The position numbers and the translations under genes were made by a program. From assembly GCA_031291325.1 (NCBI GenBank), contig JARLJG010000004.1, positions 1 through 40,962 on the forward strand: a DNA stretch of 40,962 nt, in the 5' to 3' direction. This stretch comes from Burkholderiaceae bacterium. GTDB lineage: Bacteria > Pseudomonadota > Gammaproteobacteria > Burkholderiales > Burkholderiaceae_D. Under the pieces are notes generated by a model. The model was not told the DNA's origin and searched no databases. It saw only the letters and a program-made list of their open reading frames with translations. Positions within the stretch are counted from its first letter, which is position 1; each line of letters starts with the position of its first letter. This document shows, piece after piece, positions 19,653 to 28,062 of this stretch.

Positions 19653-20351
19653 TCAATCGATGTATTTCAAGCCGGCCTTTTCCAGGCCCTCGCGCATTTT
19701 GTAGTAATCCAGGCCCAGCACGCCGGAGGCGAAGATTGCGCGCTTGGCGCCTTCGTTGTCTTCGCGCGCCTGCGCGGCGTCGGCCACTTGCGCGGCAATC
19801 GCCGCCGGCACCACGACCACGCCGTCGATATCGGCCACCACCACGTCGCCCGGATTGACGTGCGCGCCGGCGCACACGACCGGAATATTCACCGACCCCA
19901 ACGTCGCCTTGATGGTGCCCTTGGCGTTGATCGCGCGGCTGAATACGGGAAAGTCCATTTCGGTCAGGTCTTTGACGTCGCGCACGCCGCCATCGATCAC
20001 CAAGCCTTTGGCGCCACGTGCCTTGAACGAAGTCGCCAGCAAGTCGCCGAAAAAGCCATCTTCATTGTCCGTCGTGCAAGCGGCCACCACCACGTCGCCG
20101 GGTTGGATTTGTTCCGCCGCCACATGCATCATCCAGTTGTCGCCCGGTTGCAGCAGCACCGTGACTGCCGTTCCGCACAGACGCGCGCCGGGATAGATCG
20201 GCCGCATGATGGGCCGTATCAGCCCGGTGCGGCCCATCGCTTCATGGATGGTCGCCACGCCGAAGCGGGAAAGTTTTTCGACTGCGGCCTTGTCGGCGCG
20301 CACGATATTGCGCTTGACGATGCCGAGATTATTCAATGGGGCGTTGCTCAC
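19653..20351 (-). CDS. ligK: 4-carboxy-4-hydroxy-2-oxoadipate aldolase / oxaloacetate decarboxylase
   Basis: A 232-residue class II pyruvate aldolase of the HMG/CHA type (RraA-like fold), which splits 4-carboxy-4-hydroxy-2-oxoadipate into pyruvate and oxaloacetate using a divalent metal. The family signature [24 protein letters not shown] is split here as FFGDLLATS (residues ~100-107) and IDGGVRD with Arg124 and Asp125. The GTG start at 20351 has AAGGAC seven bases upstream; no ATG gives the family N terminus. The next gene upstream is ligJ, 31 bases away. Confidence 0.94.
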   Translation of the reverse strand: MSNAPLNNLGIVKRNIVRADKAAVEKLSRFGVATIHEAMGRTGLIRPIMRPIYPGARLCGTAVTVLLQPGDNWMMHVAAEQIQPGDVVVAACTTDNEDGFFGDLLATSFKARGAKGLVIDGGVRDVKDLTEMDFPVFSRAINAKGTIKATLGSVNIPVVCAGAHVNPGDVVVADIDGVVVVPAAIAAQVADAAQAREDNEGAKRAIFASGVLGLDYYKMREGLEKAGLKYID

Positions 20352-20382
20352 GATTTGTCCTTTTCTGTAAAGAGGGCGCCAA

Positions 20383-21435
20383 TCAACGCGCCGATTGGCG
20401 GCCCCTGGCCTTGAGCGCCGCATCCAGACGCGGATACACACGGCGCGCGTTGCCTTCATAGATTTGGAAGCGGTCGTCGTCGCTCAGGATTTTCGACGCT
20501 TCGATATAGCGCTTGGTGTCGTCGTAATAATTGCCGGTCTCGGGGTCGATACCGCGCACCGCGCCGATCATTTCCGAGGCAAACAACACGTTCTTCACCG
20601 GGATCACGGTATTGAGCAAATCGATTCCCGGCTGATGGTAGACGCAGGTGTCGAAGAAAATGTTGTTGAGCAAATGATCTGCCAGCAACGGCTTTTTCAG
20701 TTCTTGCGCCAGGCCCCGGAAGCGACCCCAATGGTAAGGCACCGCGCCGCCGCCATGCGGAATCAAGAACTTCAGCGTCGGGAAATCCTTGAACAAATCC
20801 GAGGTCAGGCATTGCATGAAAGCCGTGGTGTCGGCATTCAGGTAATGCGCGCCGGTGGTATGAAAACAGCTATTGCAACTGGTGGACACATGAATCATCG
20901 CCGGGATGTCGTATTCCACCATTTTTTCGTAGATCGGATACCAGTGCTTGTCGCTCAAGGGCGGCGAAGTCCAGTGGCCGCCGGATGGATCGGGATTCAG
21001 GTTGATGCCGACATTGCCGTATTCCTTCACGCATTTTTCCAGTTCCGGGATGCAGGTGGCCGGGTCGACGCCGGGCGACTGCGGCAGCATCGCGGCGCCG
21101 ATGAAATTGTCCGGAAATAATTGCGCGACGCGATAGCACAGCTCGTTGCAAATCGAAGCCCAGGTGCTGGAGACGTTGAAGTCGCCGATATGATGCGCCA
21201 TGAAGCTGGCGCGCGGCGAAAAGATGGTCAGATCGGAACCGCGTTCGCGCATCAGGCGCAACTGGTTCTTTTCGATCGATTCGCGCAACTCGTCGTCGCT
21301 GATTTTCAGCTCCGACACTTTCGGCATCGCGGACGGGTCCTTGATGCCCGCGATCTGCCGATTGCGCCAATCTTCCAGCGCTTTCGGCGCCGTCGTGTAG
21401 TGACCGTGGCAGTCGATGACCAGAGGTTTGCTCAT
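20383..21435 (-). CDS. ligJ: 4-oxalomesaconate hydratase
   Basis: A 350-residue amidohydrolase-fold enzyme that adds water to 4-oxalomesaconate to give 4-carboxy-4-hydroxy-2-oxoadipate. Motifs: [13 protein letters not shown] at the N terminus (HxH metal site), [40 protein letters not shown], and [15 protein letters not shown] with [11 protein letters not shown] at the end. This is the LigJ type, not the unrelated GalB type. AAGGAA is seven bases before the ATG. An inverted-repeat cassette separates it from the upstream transporter gene. Confidence 0.95.
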   Translation of the reverse strand: MSKPLVIDCHGHYTTAPKALEDWRNRQIAGIKDPSAMPKVSELKISDDELRESIEKNQLRLMRERGSDLTIFSPRASFMAHHIGDFNVSSTWASICNELCYRVAQLFPDNFIGAAMLPQSPGVDPATCIPELEKCVKEYGNVGINLNPDPSGGHWTSPPLSDKHWYPIYEKMVEYDIPAMIHVSTSCNSCFHTTGAHYLNADTTAFMQCLTSDLFKDFPTLKFLIPHGGGAVPYHWGRFRGLAQELKKPLLADHLLNNIFFDTCVYHQPGIDLLNTVIPVKNVLFASEMIGAVRGIDPETGNYYDDTKRYIEASKILSDDDRFQIYEGNARRVYPRLDAALKARGRQSAR

Positions 21436-21481
21436 GAGATTCCTTGCTAAATCAAAATGTAAACTTAATGTTATGCACTAT

Positions 21482-21730
21482 GCTCCCCTCTCCCGCAGGC
21501 GGGAGAGGGGCCGGGGGTGAGGGCAGTTGATCGAAGAGAAGTCGCAAACACCAAATAAATCGTTTCCATTATCGTCCCGGTTTCCATTAATACATCGTTA
21601 TTCCAAAAGCGGAATACGATGGCACCACGTGCATGCAACCATTCCATGAAGCACTCCGCAATTACTCTTTTCTTTCTTCGATCAATCGCCCTCACCCCCA
21701 ACCCCTCCCCCGCCTGCGGGAGAGGGGAGC
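21482..21730. mobile_element. Inverted-repeat cassette with GC-rich palindromic ends
   Basis: The two ~57-base ends are inverted copies with only a few mismatches. Each begins GCTCCCCTCTCCCGCAGGCG, contains its own palindrome and ends TTGATCGAAGA. The ~135-base interior carries a decayed DUF559-type coding remnant on the minus strand. The cassette sits inside the leftward lig operon, between the MFS gene and ligJ, and could form a large stem in the transcript. Confidence 0.75.
21540..21660 (-). pseudogene. DUF559 endonuclease-like C-terminal remnant
   Basis: The minus-strand frame reads FMEWLHARGAIVFRFWNN, then DVLMETGTIMETI. It matches the C-terminal end of DUF559 proteins (very-short-patch-repair endonuclease-like fold), whose usual form is WLxxxGfrVlRFWNneVlxnxegVLexI. 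Only about 40 of the usual ~120 residues remain; the catalytic part is missing and the frame runs out into the repeat arms. I infer a deletion derivative of an intact cassette. Confidence 0.55.
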
Positions 21731-21761
21731 AAAGCCTGTGACATCAGAGATAAAGATCGTG

Positions 21762-23126
21762 TCAGTGCGCCAGAACTTCGCCCGCCAGCACTTTTTTGTC
21801 CGATGCGGTTTCTGGATGCGCAATCTGCTTGACGATCAGCGCGACTGCCGCTATCACGCCCGGAATCGCCAATACCGCAAAGATGGTTGCAAAACTCAGT
21901 TGGCGGCGCGACAGCTCCGCCACCAGCAAGGAGCCGGCAATGCCGCCGAAGCGGCCGATGCCCATCATCCAGGCCACGCCTGTAGCGCGACCTTGGGTCG
22001 GGTAATAGCCGGCCGCCAGCGACGGCAGCGAAGACTGCGCCGTGTTCATCGCAGCGCCGGCGACGAACACTGCCAGCATCAACAATCCGACACTGCCGGA
22101 CGCCTGACCGATCACGAAGATCCCGGCAGCAGTCAACGCGTAACCGAAGGCGACAATGCGATTGCCGTTGAACTTGTCCATCAGCCAGCCGAACAAGATC
22201 GCGCCAACGCCGCCAAGCGGGAACAACGCCGCAATCAGTGTCGCATCCTTCGGCGCAATGCCGGCGTCCTTGAACAAGATCGGCATCCAATTGATCAACG
22301 CGTAAAAGATGACCAGGCCCATGAAGTAGGCCACCCACAGCATGACCGAACCGACTGCGTAGGAACGCGAGAGCACGACCCCCAACCCAGTCTTGCCTTC
22401 GATCGTCTGCTTCACTTCGGTCAGGAAAAACGACTTGGCATCGGCGGCGCTGGCCGAAATGTGGCCCAGCACGCGGCGAATCCGCTCTACCGGCTGCGCC
22501 CTGGCGACCATGAAGCGCACCGACTCAGGCAACAAAGCCACCAACAGCACGACCAGCACCAACGGCAATGCGCCGCCCAGCAGCAGCACGCCGCGCCAGC
22601 CCCATTGCGGAATGATCCACGCGGCCAGGAACCCGCCGAACGCGGCCCCCATCGGAAAGCCGCAGAACATCGCATTGGTAATCATCGCGCGCCGCTTATC
22701 GGGACAATACTCGCTCATCAGCGTGACCGCATTCGGCATCGCCGCGCCCAAGCCGACGCCGGTAATAAAGCGCAGCGTCGTCAGTTGCGACAGGTCGCCG
22801 GCAAATGCCGCACCCAGGCAGGCGACTGCAAAGACCAGCACGGACACCACCAGCAAACGCTTGCGGCCCAACAGGTCGGCCAGCGGGCCGGCGCCCAATG
22901 CGCCGGCGGCCAAACCGAACAGCGCCGCGCTCAGTACCGGCGCCAGGGCCGGCTTGGACACACCCCACTCCTTGATGAGCGACGGGGCGATATAACCGAT
23001 GGCGGCAGTATCGAAGCCATCAAGCAGAACGATGGAAAGACAGAGGGCAAAGATCAGCCACTGATATCGCGAAAACGGATGCTGGTTGAGAAATGCCTGG
23101 ACATCGACATTGCGGTCTTCTGACAT
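21762..23126 (-). CDS. Aromatic acid:H+ symporter, MFS (PcaK-like)
   Basis: A 454-residue, 12-helix major facilitator of the aromatic acid:H+ symporter type. The family signature is clear: LLDGFDTAAIGYIAP in helix 1, GPLADLLGRKRLL in loop 2-3, RFITGVGLGAAMPNAVTLMSEYCPDKRRA around helix 4, and PESVRFMV before the central loop. The likely substrate is protocatechuate, 4-hydroxybenzoate or a similar acid. The ATG at 23126 has AAGGAGA upstream and starts 11 bases after the tautomerase stop, so the two are co-transcribed. Confidence 0.93.
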   Translation of the reverse strand: MSEDRNVDVQAFLNQHPFSRYQWLIFALCLSIVLLDGFDTAAIGYIAPSLIKEWGVSKPALAPVLSAALFGLAAGALGAGPLADLLGRKRLLVVSVLVFAVACLGAAFAGDLSQLTTLRFITGVGLGAAMPNAVTLMSEYCPDKRRAMITNAMFCGFPMGAAFGGFLAAWIIPQWGWRGVLLLGGALPLVLVVLLVALLPESVRFMVARAQPVERIRRVLGHISASAADAKSFFLTEVKQTIEGKTGLGVVLSRSYAVGSVMLWVAYFMGLVIFYALINWMPILFKDAGIAPKDATLIAALFPLGGVGAILFGWLMDKFNGNRIVAFGYALTAAGIFVIGQASGSVGLLMLAVFVAGAAMNTAQSSLPSLAAGYYPTQGRATGVAWMMGIGRFGGIAGSLLVAELSRRQLSFATIFAVLAIPGVIAAVALIVKQIAHPETASDKKVLAGEVLAH

Positions 23127-23137
23127 GAAAGGTCTCC

Positions 23138-24277
23138 TTATGTTTTTGTGCGATGCCATACGGACGTCGGCACCATGACTTCGCCGCGCATAATCAGGCG
23201 CGCGGTGCGCAGTAATGCTGCGCGTGTTACGTTTTGCGGATCTTCCGGGTCTATGCCCAGTTCGACACTGAATTCGCCGGTAGGATGCTCGACCGAAACC
23301 ACTTTCGGCGATCCTGCCGGCATGACGGCGATGCCCTGCGTCACGGAACCTTCCAGCACGCAGGCTGTGCCCACTGTCACGGCGGCCAGCACGCCGATGG
23401 CGTCATGGCAGACATGCGGAATGAAACTGCGCGTGCACAAGCTGCCGCCGGCGCGCGGCGGCGCAATCAGCGTCATCTTCGGGTAGTTTTTGGCGCTGAC
23501 GTCGCCCAAGCCCATCAAATGCCCGGTTTTCAGGCGCAACGCTTCGATGCGGGTCTTGAGTTCGGTATCGGCATTCATCTCGGCCACGCTCTCGTAGCCG
23601 CTGCGGCCCACGTCGCCGGCGCGGAACATGACCAGCGGCATGCCGTTGTCGATGCAGGTGACCGGCAATGTGAATGCGTCGAAGCCGCTGCCTTCCACCG
23701 TCACCACGTCCTGCACTTTACCGGTCGGCAGCAAGCCGGAACAGACCGAGCCGGCGGTATCGAGAAAGTTGATGGTGATCGGCGCGGCGCTGTTCGGCAC
23801 GCCGTCGATTTTGGCCTCGCCGTCGTAGCGCACCTGGCGACCGTTCGGCGTCATCGGCGTTTGCACCGTGATATCGCACTGCATGTCGGTATTGAGGGTC
23901 AGCACGCGCACGGTGGTGGTGTCGCCCTGCGCGTCGATCAAGCCGCGTTCCAGCGCAAAAGGAACCACCGCAGCGAGCATGTTGCCGCAGTTGGGGGTAG
24001 TATCGACCGTATCCTTGTCCGGCTGCAACTGCGCAAACAGGAAGTCCAAAGCAACGCCGGGGGTGTTGCTGCGACTGACGATGCCCACCTTGCTGGTCAG
24101 CGGATTGGCGCCGCCCAGGCCGTCGATCTGGCGCTTGTCGGGCGAACCCATCACGGCCAGCAGCACGCGGTCGCGCGTGGCGATGTCCGCCGGCAAGTCC
24201 GAAGCCAGGAAAAACGGCCCCTTCGAGGTGCCGCCGCGCATGAAAAGAGTAGGGATCGAGGTTTGCATGGAAGGCAT
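23138..24277 (-). CDS. galD: 4-oxalomesaconate tautomerase (PrpF family)
   Basis: A 379-residue PrpF-family isomerase with the diaminopimelate-epimerase-like double fold. It interconverts the tautomers of 4-oxalomesaconate before hydration, the role of GalD in Pseudomonas and LigU in Sphingobium. Motifs: PTLFMRGGTSKGPFF at the N terminus, DGLGGANPLTSKVGIV, and TPNCGNMLAAV with the family cysteine. It is the first gene of the leftward lig operon. Starts at 24277 or 24268 are both possible. The LysR gene is divergent, with 123 bases between starts. LigU would be an equally valid name. Confidence 0.92.
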   Translation of the reverse strand: MPSMQTSIPTLFMRGGTSKGPFFLASDLPADIATRDRVLLAVMGSPDKRQIDGLGGANPLTSKVGIVSRSNTPGVALDFLFAQLQPDKDTVDTTPNCGNMLAAVVPFALERGLIDAQGDTTTVRVLTLNTDMQCDITVQTPMTPNGRQVRYDGEAKIDGVPNSAAPITINFLDTAGSVCSGLLPTGKVQDVVTVEGSGFDAFTLPVTCIDNGMPLVMFRAGDVGRSGYESVAEMNADTELKTRIEALRLKTGHLMGLGDVSAKNYPKMTLIAPPRAGGSLCTRSFIPHVCHDAIGVLAAVTVGTACVLEGSVTQGIAVMPAGSPKVVSVEHPTGEFSVELGIDPEDPQNVTRAALLRTARLIMRGEVMVPTSVWHRTKT

Positions 24278-24324
24278 TATGATTCACGTCGACACATTTA
24301 ATAAGCGGCATTTCGCACTATCAG

Positions 24325-24343
24325 TTATAGCAAAATGGCATAA
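24325..24343. promoter_or_regulatory. Candidate LysR operator (TTAT-N11-ATAA)
   Basis: A TTAT-N11-ATAA inverted repeat in the 123-base gap between the divergent LysR gene and galD matches the T-N11-A form of LysR recognition sites. It lies 48 bases before the galD start and 58 bases before the LysR start. The assignment rests on pattern and position only. Confidence 0.55.
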
Positions 24344-24347
24344 TGGA

Positions 24348-24389
24348 TGACGCATAAGCTATGACACATAAGCTATGACGCATAAGCCA
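24348..24389. repeat. Three tandem 14-base repeats
   Basis: Three copies in a row of TGACRCATAAGCYA (24348, 24362 and 24376) lie between the candidate LysR operator and the ribosome site (AGGA) of the LysR gene. They may be regulator half-sites, or a slippage-prone spacer that sets the leader length. Confidence 0.85.
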
Positions 24390-24400
24390 GGAATGCAGCA

Positions 24401-25300
24401 ATGGACATCAAGCAACTCGAATACTTTGTGCACGTCGCCGAACTGGGCAGCTTTACCCGCGCTTCCAGCGTCTTGAACATCGCCCAGCCGGCCTTGAGCC
24501 GCCAGGTGCGGCTGCTGGAAGTCGAGCTTCGGCAAAACCTTCTGGCCCGCAATGGGCGCGGAGTCACCACTACCGAGGCCGGCAAACTGTTGCTCGAACA
24601 TGGGCGCGGCATCCTGCATCAACTGGGGCGCGCACGCGAAGATCTGGAGCGCGCGCGCGGCGCGCTGGCGGGACGGGTCGCGGTCGGACTGCCGCCGAGC
24701 GCGTCGAAAATGATGACGGTGGCGTTGACGCGCGAATTCCGCAAACGCTTGCCCAACGCCAGCCTGTCCATCAGCGAAGGCTTATCCGTTTCCATGCACG
24801 AATGGCTGTTGGCGGGCCGGCTGGATATCGCCCTGCTGTACAATTATGCGCCGTCGGCGGCGCTCGATACCATTCCATTGAGCGAAGAAGACCTGTATCT
24901 GGTCACGCGGCAATCGGGCAACGCCAAAGCTGCGCCTGTCAAGCTCAAGGACATCGCCGCGCTGCCGCTGGTGATTCCGAATCGTCCCAACGCGATCCGC
25001 ATGCTGATCGAAGCGCACATGGCCGACATCGGTTGCAAACCTATGATAAGCCTGGAAATAGACGGCGTCGCGGCAATCCTCGACCTGGTTGCGGACGGCG
25101 CCGGGCATGCGATTTTGTCCAAGTATGCAATTGTCACTGCCGCCAAACCCGACGCTTACCTGCTCAACCCGATCGTCTCCCCAAAACTGGTCAGCAAACT
25201 GAGCGTCGCCACGGCATCGGGAAGAATCACCACGCTGACGCAGAAGACCACGCTGGACTTGATTCAAAAAGTCGCGCGCGAAGTGTTTGGAGCAGCGTAG
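24401..25300 (+). CDS. LysR-family regulator of the lig operon
   Basis: A 299-residue LysR-type regulator. The helix-turn-helix is MDIKQLEYFVHVAELGSFTRASSVLNIAQPALSRQVRLLE at residues 1-40, with LLARNGRGVTTTEAG as wing. The effector domain begins GRVAVGLPPSASKMM. This subgroup (GSFTRAS, LNIAQPALSRQ) includes many regulators of aromatic catabolism. The ATG at 24401 has AGGA eight bases upstream, just after the 14-base repeats. It is divergent from galD, so it is the likely regulator of the protocatechuate 4,5-cleavage operon, with an intermediate such as protocatechuate or oxalomesaconate as effector (inference). Confidence 0.9.
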   Translation: MDIKQLEYFVHVAELGSFTRASSVLNIAQPALSRQVRLLEVELRQNLLARNGRGVTTTEAGKLLLEHGRGILHQLGRAREDLERARGALAGRVAVGLPPSASKMMTVALTREFRKRLPNASLSISEGLSVSMHEWLLAGRLDIALLYNYAPSAALDTIPLSEEDLYLVTRQSGNAKAAPVKLKDIAALPLVIPNRPNAIRMLIEAHMADIGCKPMISLEIDGVAAILDLVADGAGHAILSKYAIVTAAKPDAYLLNPIVSPKLVSKLSVATASGRITTLTQKTTLDLIQKVAREVFGAA

Positions 25301-25382
25301 CCCTCGCCGCCGATCGATGGTGGCCCCTCAGTCTCGTCGGCCCTTGGGTAAAAAAACATGAATTTGGTGCAGTTATTTGCCG

Positions 25383-25859
25383 TCAGGCGATTTTTTGCAA
25401 TAGCGAGATCAGTAGCTCGCGCTCGGCATCGGTCAGCGCGTCGGAGGCGTCCAGCTCCAGTTCGACGACCGTTTTTTCAGCCTTGCTGCATAAGCGTTCG
25501 CCCGCTGCGGTCAGCACCACGGTCTGCGAACGCTTGTCGAGCGGATTGCGCCGGCGCATCAGCAATCCGCGCCCTTCCAGCCGATCCAGCAGTGTGGCGA
25601 GGTTCGGCGGGGAGACATTGATCGCTTCGGAAAGACGTTTCTGGCTGATATTGACGTTCGCCTTCAATAGACTCAACACCGTAAAATCGACCGGACGCAA
25701 ATCGAATTTCGCCATCCGCTTCGTAAAATGCGTCTTGATTTTCAGGTAGGCGCGCCGGCAATTGTAGCCAACCAGGCCGAGCAAAATGGTCTGGTCTAGC
25801 GATTGATTGGGCGTATCCTGAATGGAGTTGACGAGATCCGACTCTTTCTTTGGCGGCAT
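25383..25859 (-). CDS. MarR-family regulator
   Basis: A 158-residue winged-helix regulator of the MarR family. Helix-turn-helix and wing are visible at about residues 65-115 (NISQKRLSEAINVSPPNLATLLDRLEGRGLLMRRRNPLDKRSQTVVLTAAG, shown here in pieces: ISQKRLSEAINVSPPNL and DKRSQTVVLTAAG). MarR proteins of this kind repress hydroxycinnamate genes and are released by the CoA thioesters (the FerR/CouR type). It lies at the downstream end of the phenylpropanoid-type operon in the same direction, with its own dyad upstream, suggesting self-regulation. Confidence 0.88.
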   Translation of the reverse strand: MPPKKESDLVNSIQDTPNQSLDQTILLGLVGYNCRRAYLKIKTHFTKRMAKFDLRPVDFTVLSLLKANVNISQKRLSEAINVSPPNLATLLDRLEGRGLLMRRRNPLDKRSQTVVLTAAGERLCSKAEKTVVELELDASDALTDAERELLISLLQKIA

Positions 25860-25890
25860 TATAGATAGTGAAAGGTTTGGGTTGAAAGAC

Positions 25891-25939
25891 TACTGCGTGA
25901 CATGCTATCGCCACGATAGCGAAATAGTATCACGCAGTA
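25891..25939. promoter_or_regulatory. Nested double palindrome upstream of marR
   Basis: Two perfect inverted repeats are nested: outer arms TACTGCGTGA (25891-25900) and TCACGCAGTA (25930-25939), and inner arms GCTATCG-CCA-CGATAGC (25904-25920). It lies 32-80 bases before the marR start. A MarR dimer operator, possibly two sites, is the simplest reading; no T tract follows, so it is not a terminator. Confidence 0.65.
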
Positions 25940-25982
25940 TCTCTCGCAAGAAGCCAAACCAATGCCGCTCGAGGGCGCCTCT

Positions 25983-26014
25983 AAAAACCGCCGCACGGTC
26001 CAGTCACCGTTTTT
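25983..26014 (-). terminator. Possible terminator after the SDR gene
   Basis: On the minus strand, directly at the SDR stop codon, there is an ACGGT-N6-ACCGT hairpin followed by GCGGCGG and five T. The stem is short and is separated from the T run, so termination is only moderately supported. Confidence 0.4.
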
Positions 26015-26777
26015 AGCGCGGCGGCAAGCGTAAAGCTCCGTCCAACCGGATCACTTCGCCATTCAAAGACTTGTTATTAACAATATGCAAAGCCAATTCC
26101 GCAAATTCGCTGGCTTTGCCCAGGCGTTTGGGGAAGGGAATCGATGCCCCCAACGACTGCTGCACTTCTTCCGGCAATTTATACAATAAGGGCGTCAGGA
26201 ATAATCCCGGCGCGATCGTCATCACGCGCACCCCGAACTGCGCGAGATCGCGCGCCAGCGGCAGCGTGAGCGAGACGATTCCGCCTTTCGATGCGGCGTA
26301 ACCGGCCTGACCGATCTGCCCATCATAGGCCGCCACGGAAGAGGTGCAGACGATTACGCCGCGTTCGCCGTCTTCCAGCGGATCGAGCGCGATCATGTCG
26401 GCAGCGGCCAGGCGGAGCGCGTTGAAGGTGCCGATCAGATTGACATTGACGATACGGCTGAAATCTTCCAGCGGCATCGCCTTGCCGTCCTTGCCGACCA
26501 AGCGCTTGGCGCCGCCGATGCCGGCGCAATTGATCAAGATACGCGCCGGGCCATGCGCCTGGCGCGCCTTGTCCAGGGCCTCGGTGACGCTGCTTTCGCT
26601 GGTGATATCGCAGAATGCGGCGACGCCGCCGATTTCCCTGGCCAGCGCTTCGCCGGCTTCGATGTTCACGTCCAGCACCGCCACCTTGGCGCCGGCCTTC
26701 GCCAGTTGCCGCGCAGTTTCCGCGCCCAGCCCGGAGGCGCCGCCGGTGACCAATGCTGCTGTTCCCTGTAGATTCAT
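26013..26777 (-). CDS. Short-chain dehydrogenase (3-hydroxyacyl-CoA dehydrogenase type)
   Basis: A 254-residue SDR resembling HSD17B10-type 3-hydroxyacyl-CoA dehydrogenases. The cofactor motif TGGASGLG is at residues 11-18, Asp36 in VLDVN suggests NAD+ preference, CAGI replaces NAGI at ~84-87, and the catalytic residues are Ser146/147, Tyr160 and Lys164 (YAASK). APGLFLTPLL is the usual substrate-loop entry. It lies between thiolase and marR in one operon, where it would oxidise the 3-hydroxyacyl-CoA made by the crotonase to the 3-oxoacyl-CoA. Confidence 0.9.
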   Translation of the reverse strand: MNLQGTAALVTGGASGLGAETARQLAKAGAKVAVLDVNIEAGEALAREIGGVAAFCDITSESSVTEALDKARQAHGPARILINCAGIGGAKRLVGKDGKAMPLEDFSRIVNVNLIGTFNALRLAAADMIALDPLEDGERGVIVCTSSVAAYDGQIGQAGYAASKGGIVSLTLPLARDLAQFGVRVMTIAPGLFLTPLLYKLPEEVQQSLGASIPFPKRLGKASEFAELALHIVNNKSLNGEVIRLDGALRLPPR

Positions 26778-26791
26778 CTTGCTCTCCTAGT

Positions 26792-28045
26792 TTATTTACC
26801 GAATTGCGGGTTTTCTATCAACAAAGCGATGCCCTGCCCGCCGCCAATGCACGCAGACGAAATACCGTAGCGTTTGCCGCTTCTTTGCAGTTCGCGCGCC
26901 AGCGTCACGGTCAAGCGCACGCCAGTCGCGGCCAGCGGATGGCCGAGCGCGATGGCGCCGCCGTTGACGTTCAAGCGGCTGCGATCGAGGCCCAGTTCTC
27001 GTTCCACCGCAATGGTTTGCGCGCCCTGCGCCTCATTGATTTCAAATACATCGATGTCGTCCAGCCGCAGCGAGGAGCGCTCCAACAGCAGCTTGATCGC
27101 CGCCGCCGGGCCGATGCCCATGATTTCCGGCGGCACGCCGACCACCGCCGATGCGAGCACGCGCGCCAACGGCGGGCGGCCATGTTTTCTGGCGTAGGCG
27201 CCGGACGTGACGATGGTAGCCACCGCCGCATCCACCAGCGCCGAGCTGTTGCCGCCGGTTTGCACGCCGCCTTCGTAAATCGGACGCAGCGTCGCCAATA
27301 CCTCTTGCGGCGACGGGCGCGGGTGGGTATCCTGCGCCACTTCCTTCACCTTGCTCGGCACTTGAATGCCGCGCGTCGCATAGCCGTCCAGCGCGAATTT
27401 CTCGCTGTGGACAGGAACGATTTCGCCGGCGTGGAAACCCTCTTGCTGCGCGCGCACTGCGCGCTCGAAAGAAAGCGCGGCATATTGGTCGACCTCAGCG
27501 CGGGTAATGCCATATTTCTTTGCCAGGTTTTCCGCCGTCTGCGGCATGGTGATGCCCGGCGCGGGATCGATCAAGGCTTCCCACATGTAATCCTTGAATT
27601 CGACCGGCGCGCCGAGCTTGAAGCCGGTGCGATGGACGAACGAGGCAATCGGATTGCGCGTCATGTTTTCTGTTCCGACCACCAACGCCGCGTCGACATA
27701 GCCGCGTTCGATCTGGTCGCCGGCCTGGCGGATCAATTCAAAGCCGGTGCCGCAGATGCGCTGCACGTTGATCGCCGGCACTTCCATCGGCACGCCGGAA
27801 TACAGGCCGATGTGGCGCGGCAGCATGAACTGAAAGAAATCGCCGGGCGCCATATTCCCGGTAATCACCGAATCGATATCGGTGGCCGGCACGCCGCTGC
27901 GCTTGAAAATTTCGCGCGCCACCTTGATGCCGAGGTCGGTCGGAGAAATGCCGCCGAAGTGGCTGCAATAGTCCACCATCGGCGTGCGCACGCCGTCGAT
28001 CATCCAGACATCGTCGAAACTGGAGTAAAACCCTTTTTTTGCCAT
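26792..28045 (-). CDS. Thiolase (acetyl-CoA acyltransferase)
   Basis: A 417-residue thiolase. Catalytic Cys98 is in VQRICGTGFE (CGTG in place of the more usual CASG), and the C-terminal catalytic groups are GGAIALGHPLAATG (His) and CIGGGQG (Cys). INEAQGAQ replaces the usual NEAFA. The frame continues upstream into the ligase gene, but the ATG at 28045 starts the family N terminus, 17 bases after the ligase stop. In the operon it would cleave the beta-ketoacyl-CoA to acetyl-CoA and a shortened (probably aromatic) acyl-CoA. Confidence 0.92.
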   Translation of the reverse strand: MAKKGFYSSFDDVWMIDGVRTPMVDYCSHFGGISPTDLGIKVAREIFKRSGVPATDIDSVITGNMAPGDFFQFMLPRHIGLYSGVPMEVPAINVQRICGTGFELIRQAGDQIERGYVDAALVVGTENMTRNPIASFVHRTGFKLGAPVEFKDYMWEALIDPAPGITMPQTAENLAKKYGITRAEVDQYAALSFERAVRAQQEGFHAGEIVPVHSEKFALDGYATRGIQVPSKVKEVAQDTHPRPSPQEVLATLRPIYEGGVQTGGNSSALVDAAVATIVTSGAYARKHGRPPLARVLASAVVGVPPEIMGIGPAAAIKLLLERSSLRLDDIDVFEINEAQGAQTIAVERELGLDRSRLNVNGGAIALGHPLAATGVRLTVTLARELQRSGKRYGISSACIGGGQGIALLIENPQFGK

Positions 28046-28062
28046 GATTGCTGGCCCTCGCT

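Noticed and set aside
21471-21701. A 76-codon minus-strand open frame as an intact gene
   Set aside because: Its ends are the translated GC-rich repeat arms (TPGPSPACGRGE), and only the middle matches the end of a DUF559 protein; recorded as a pseudogene inside a repeat cassette.
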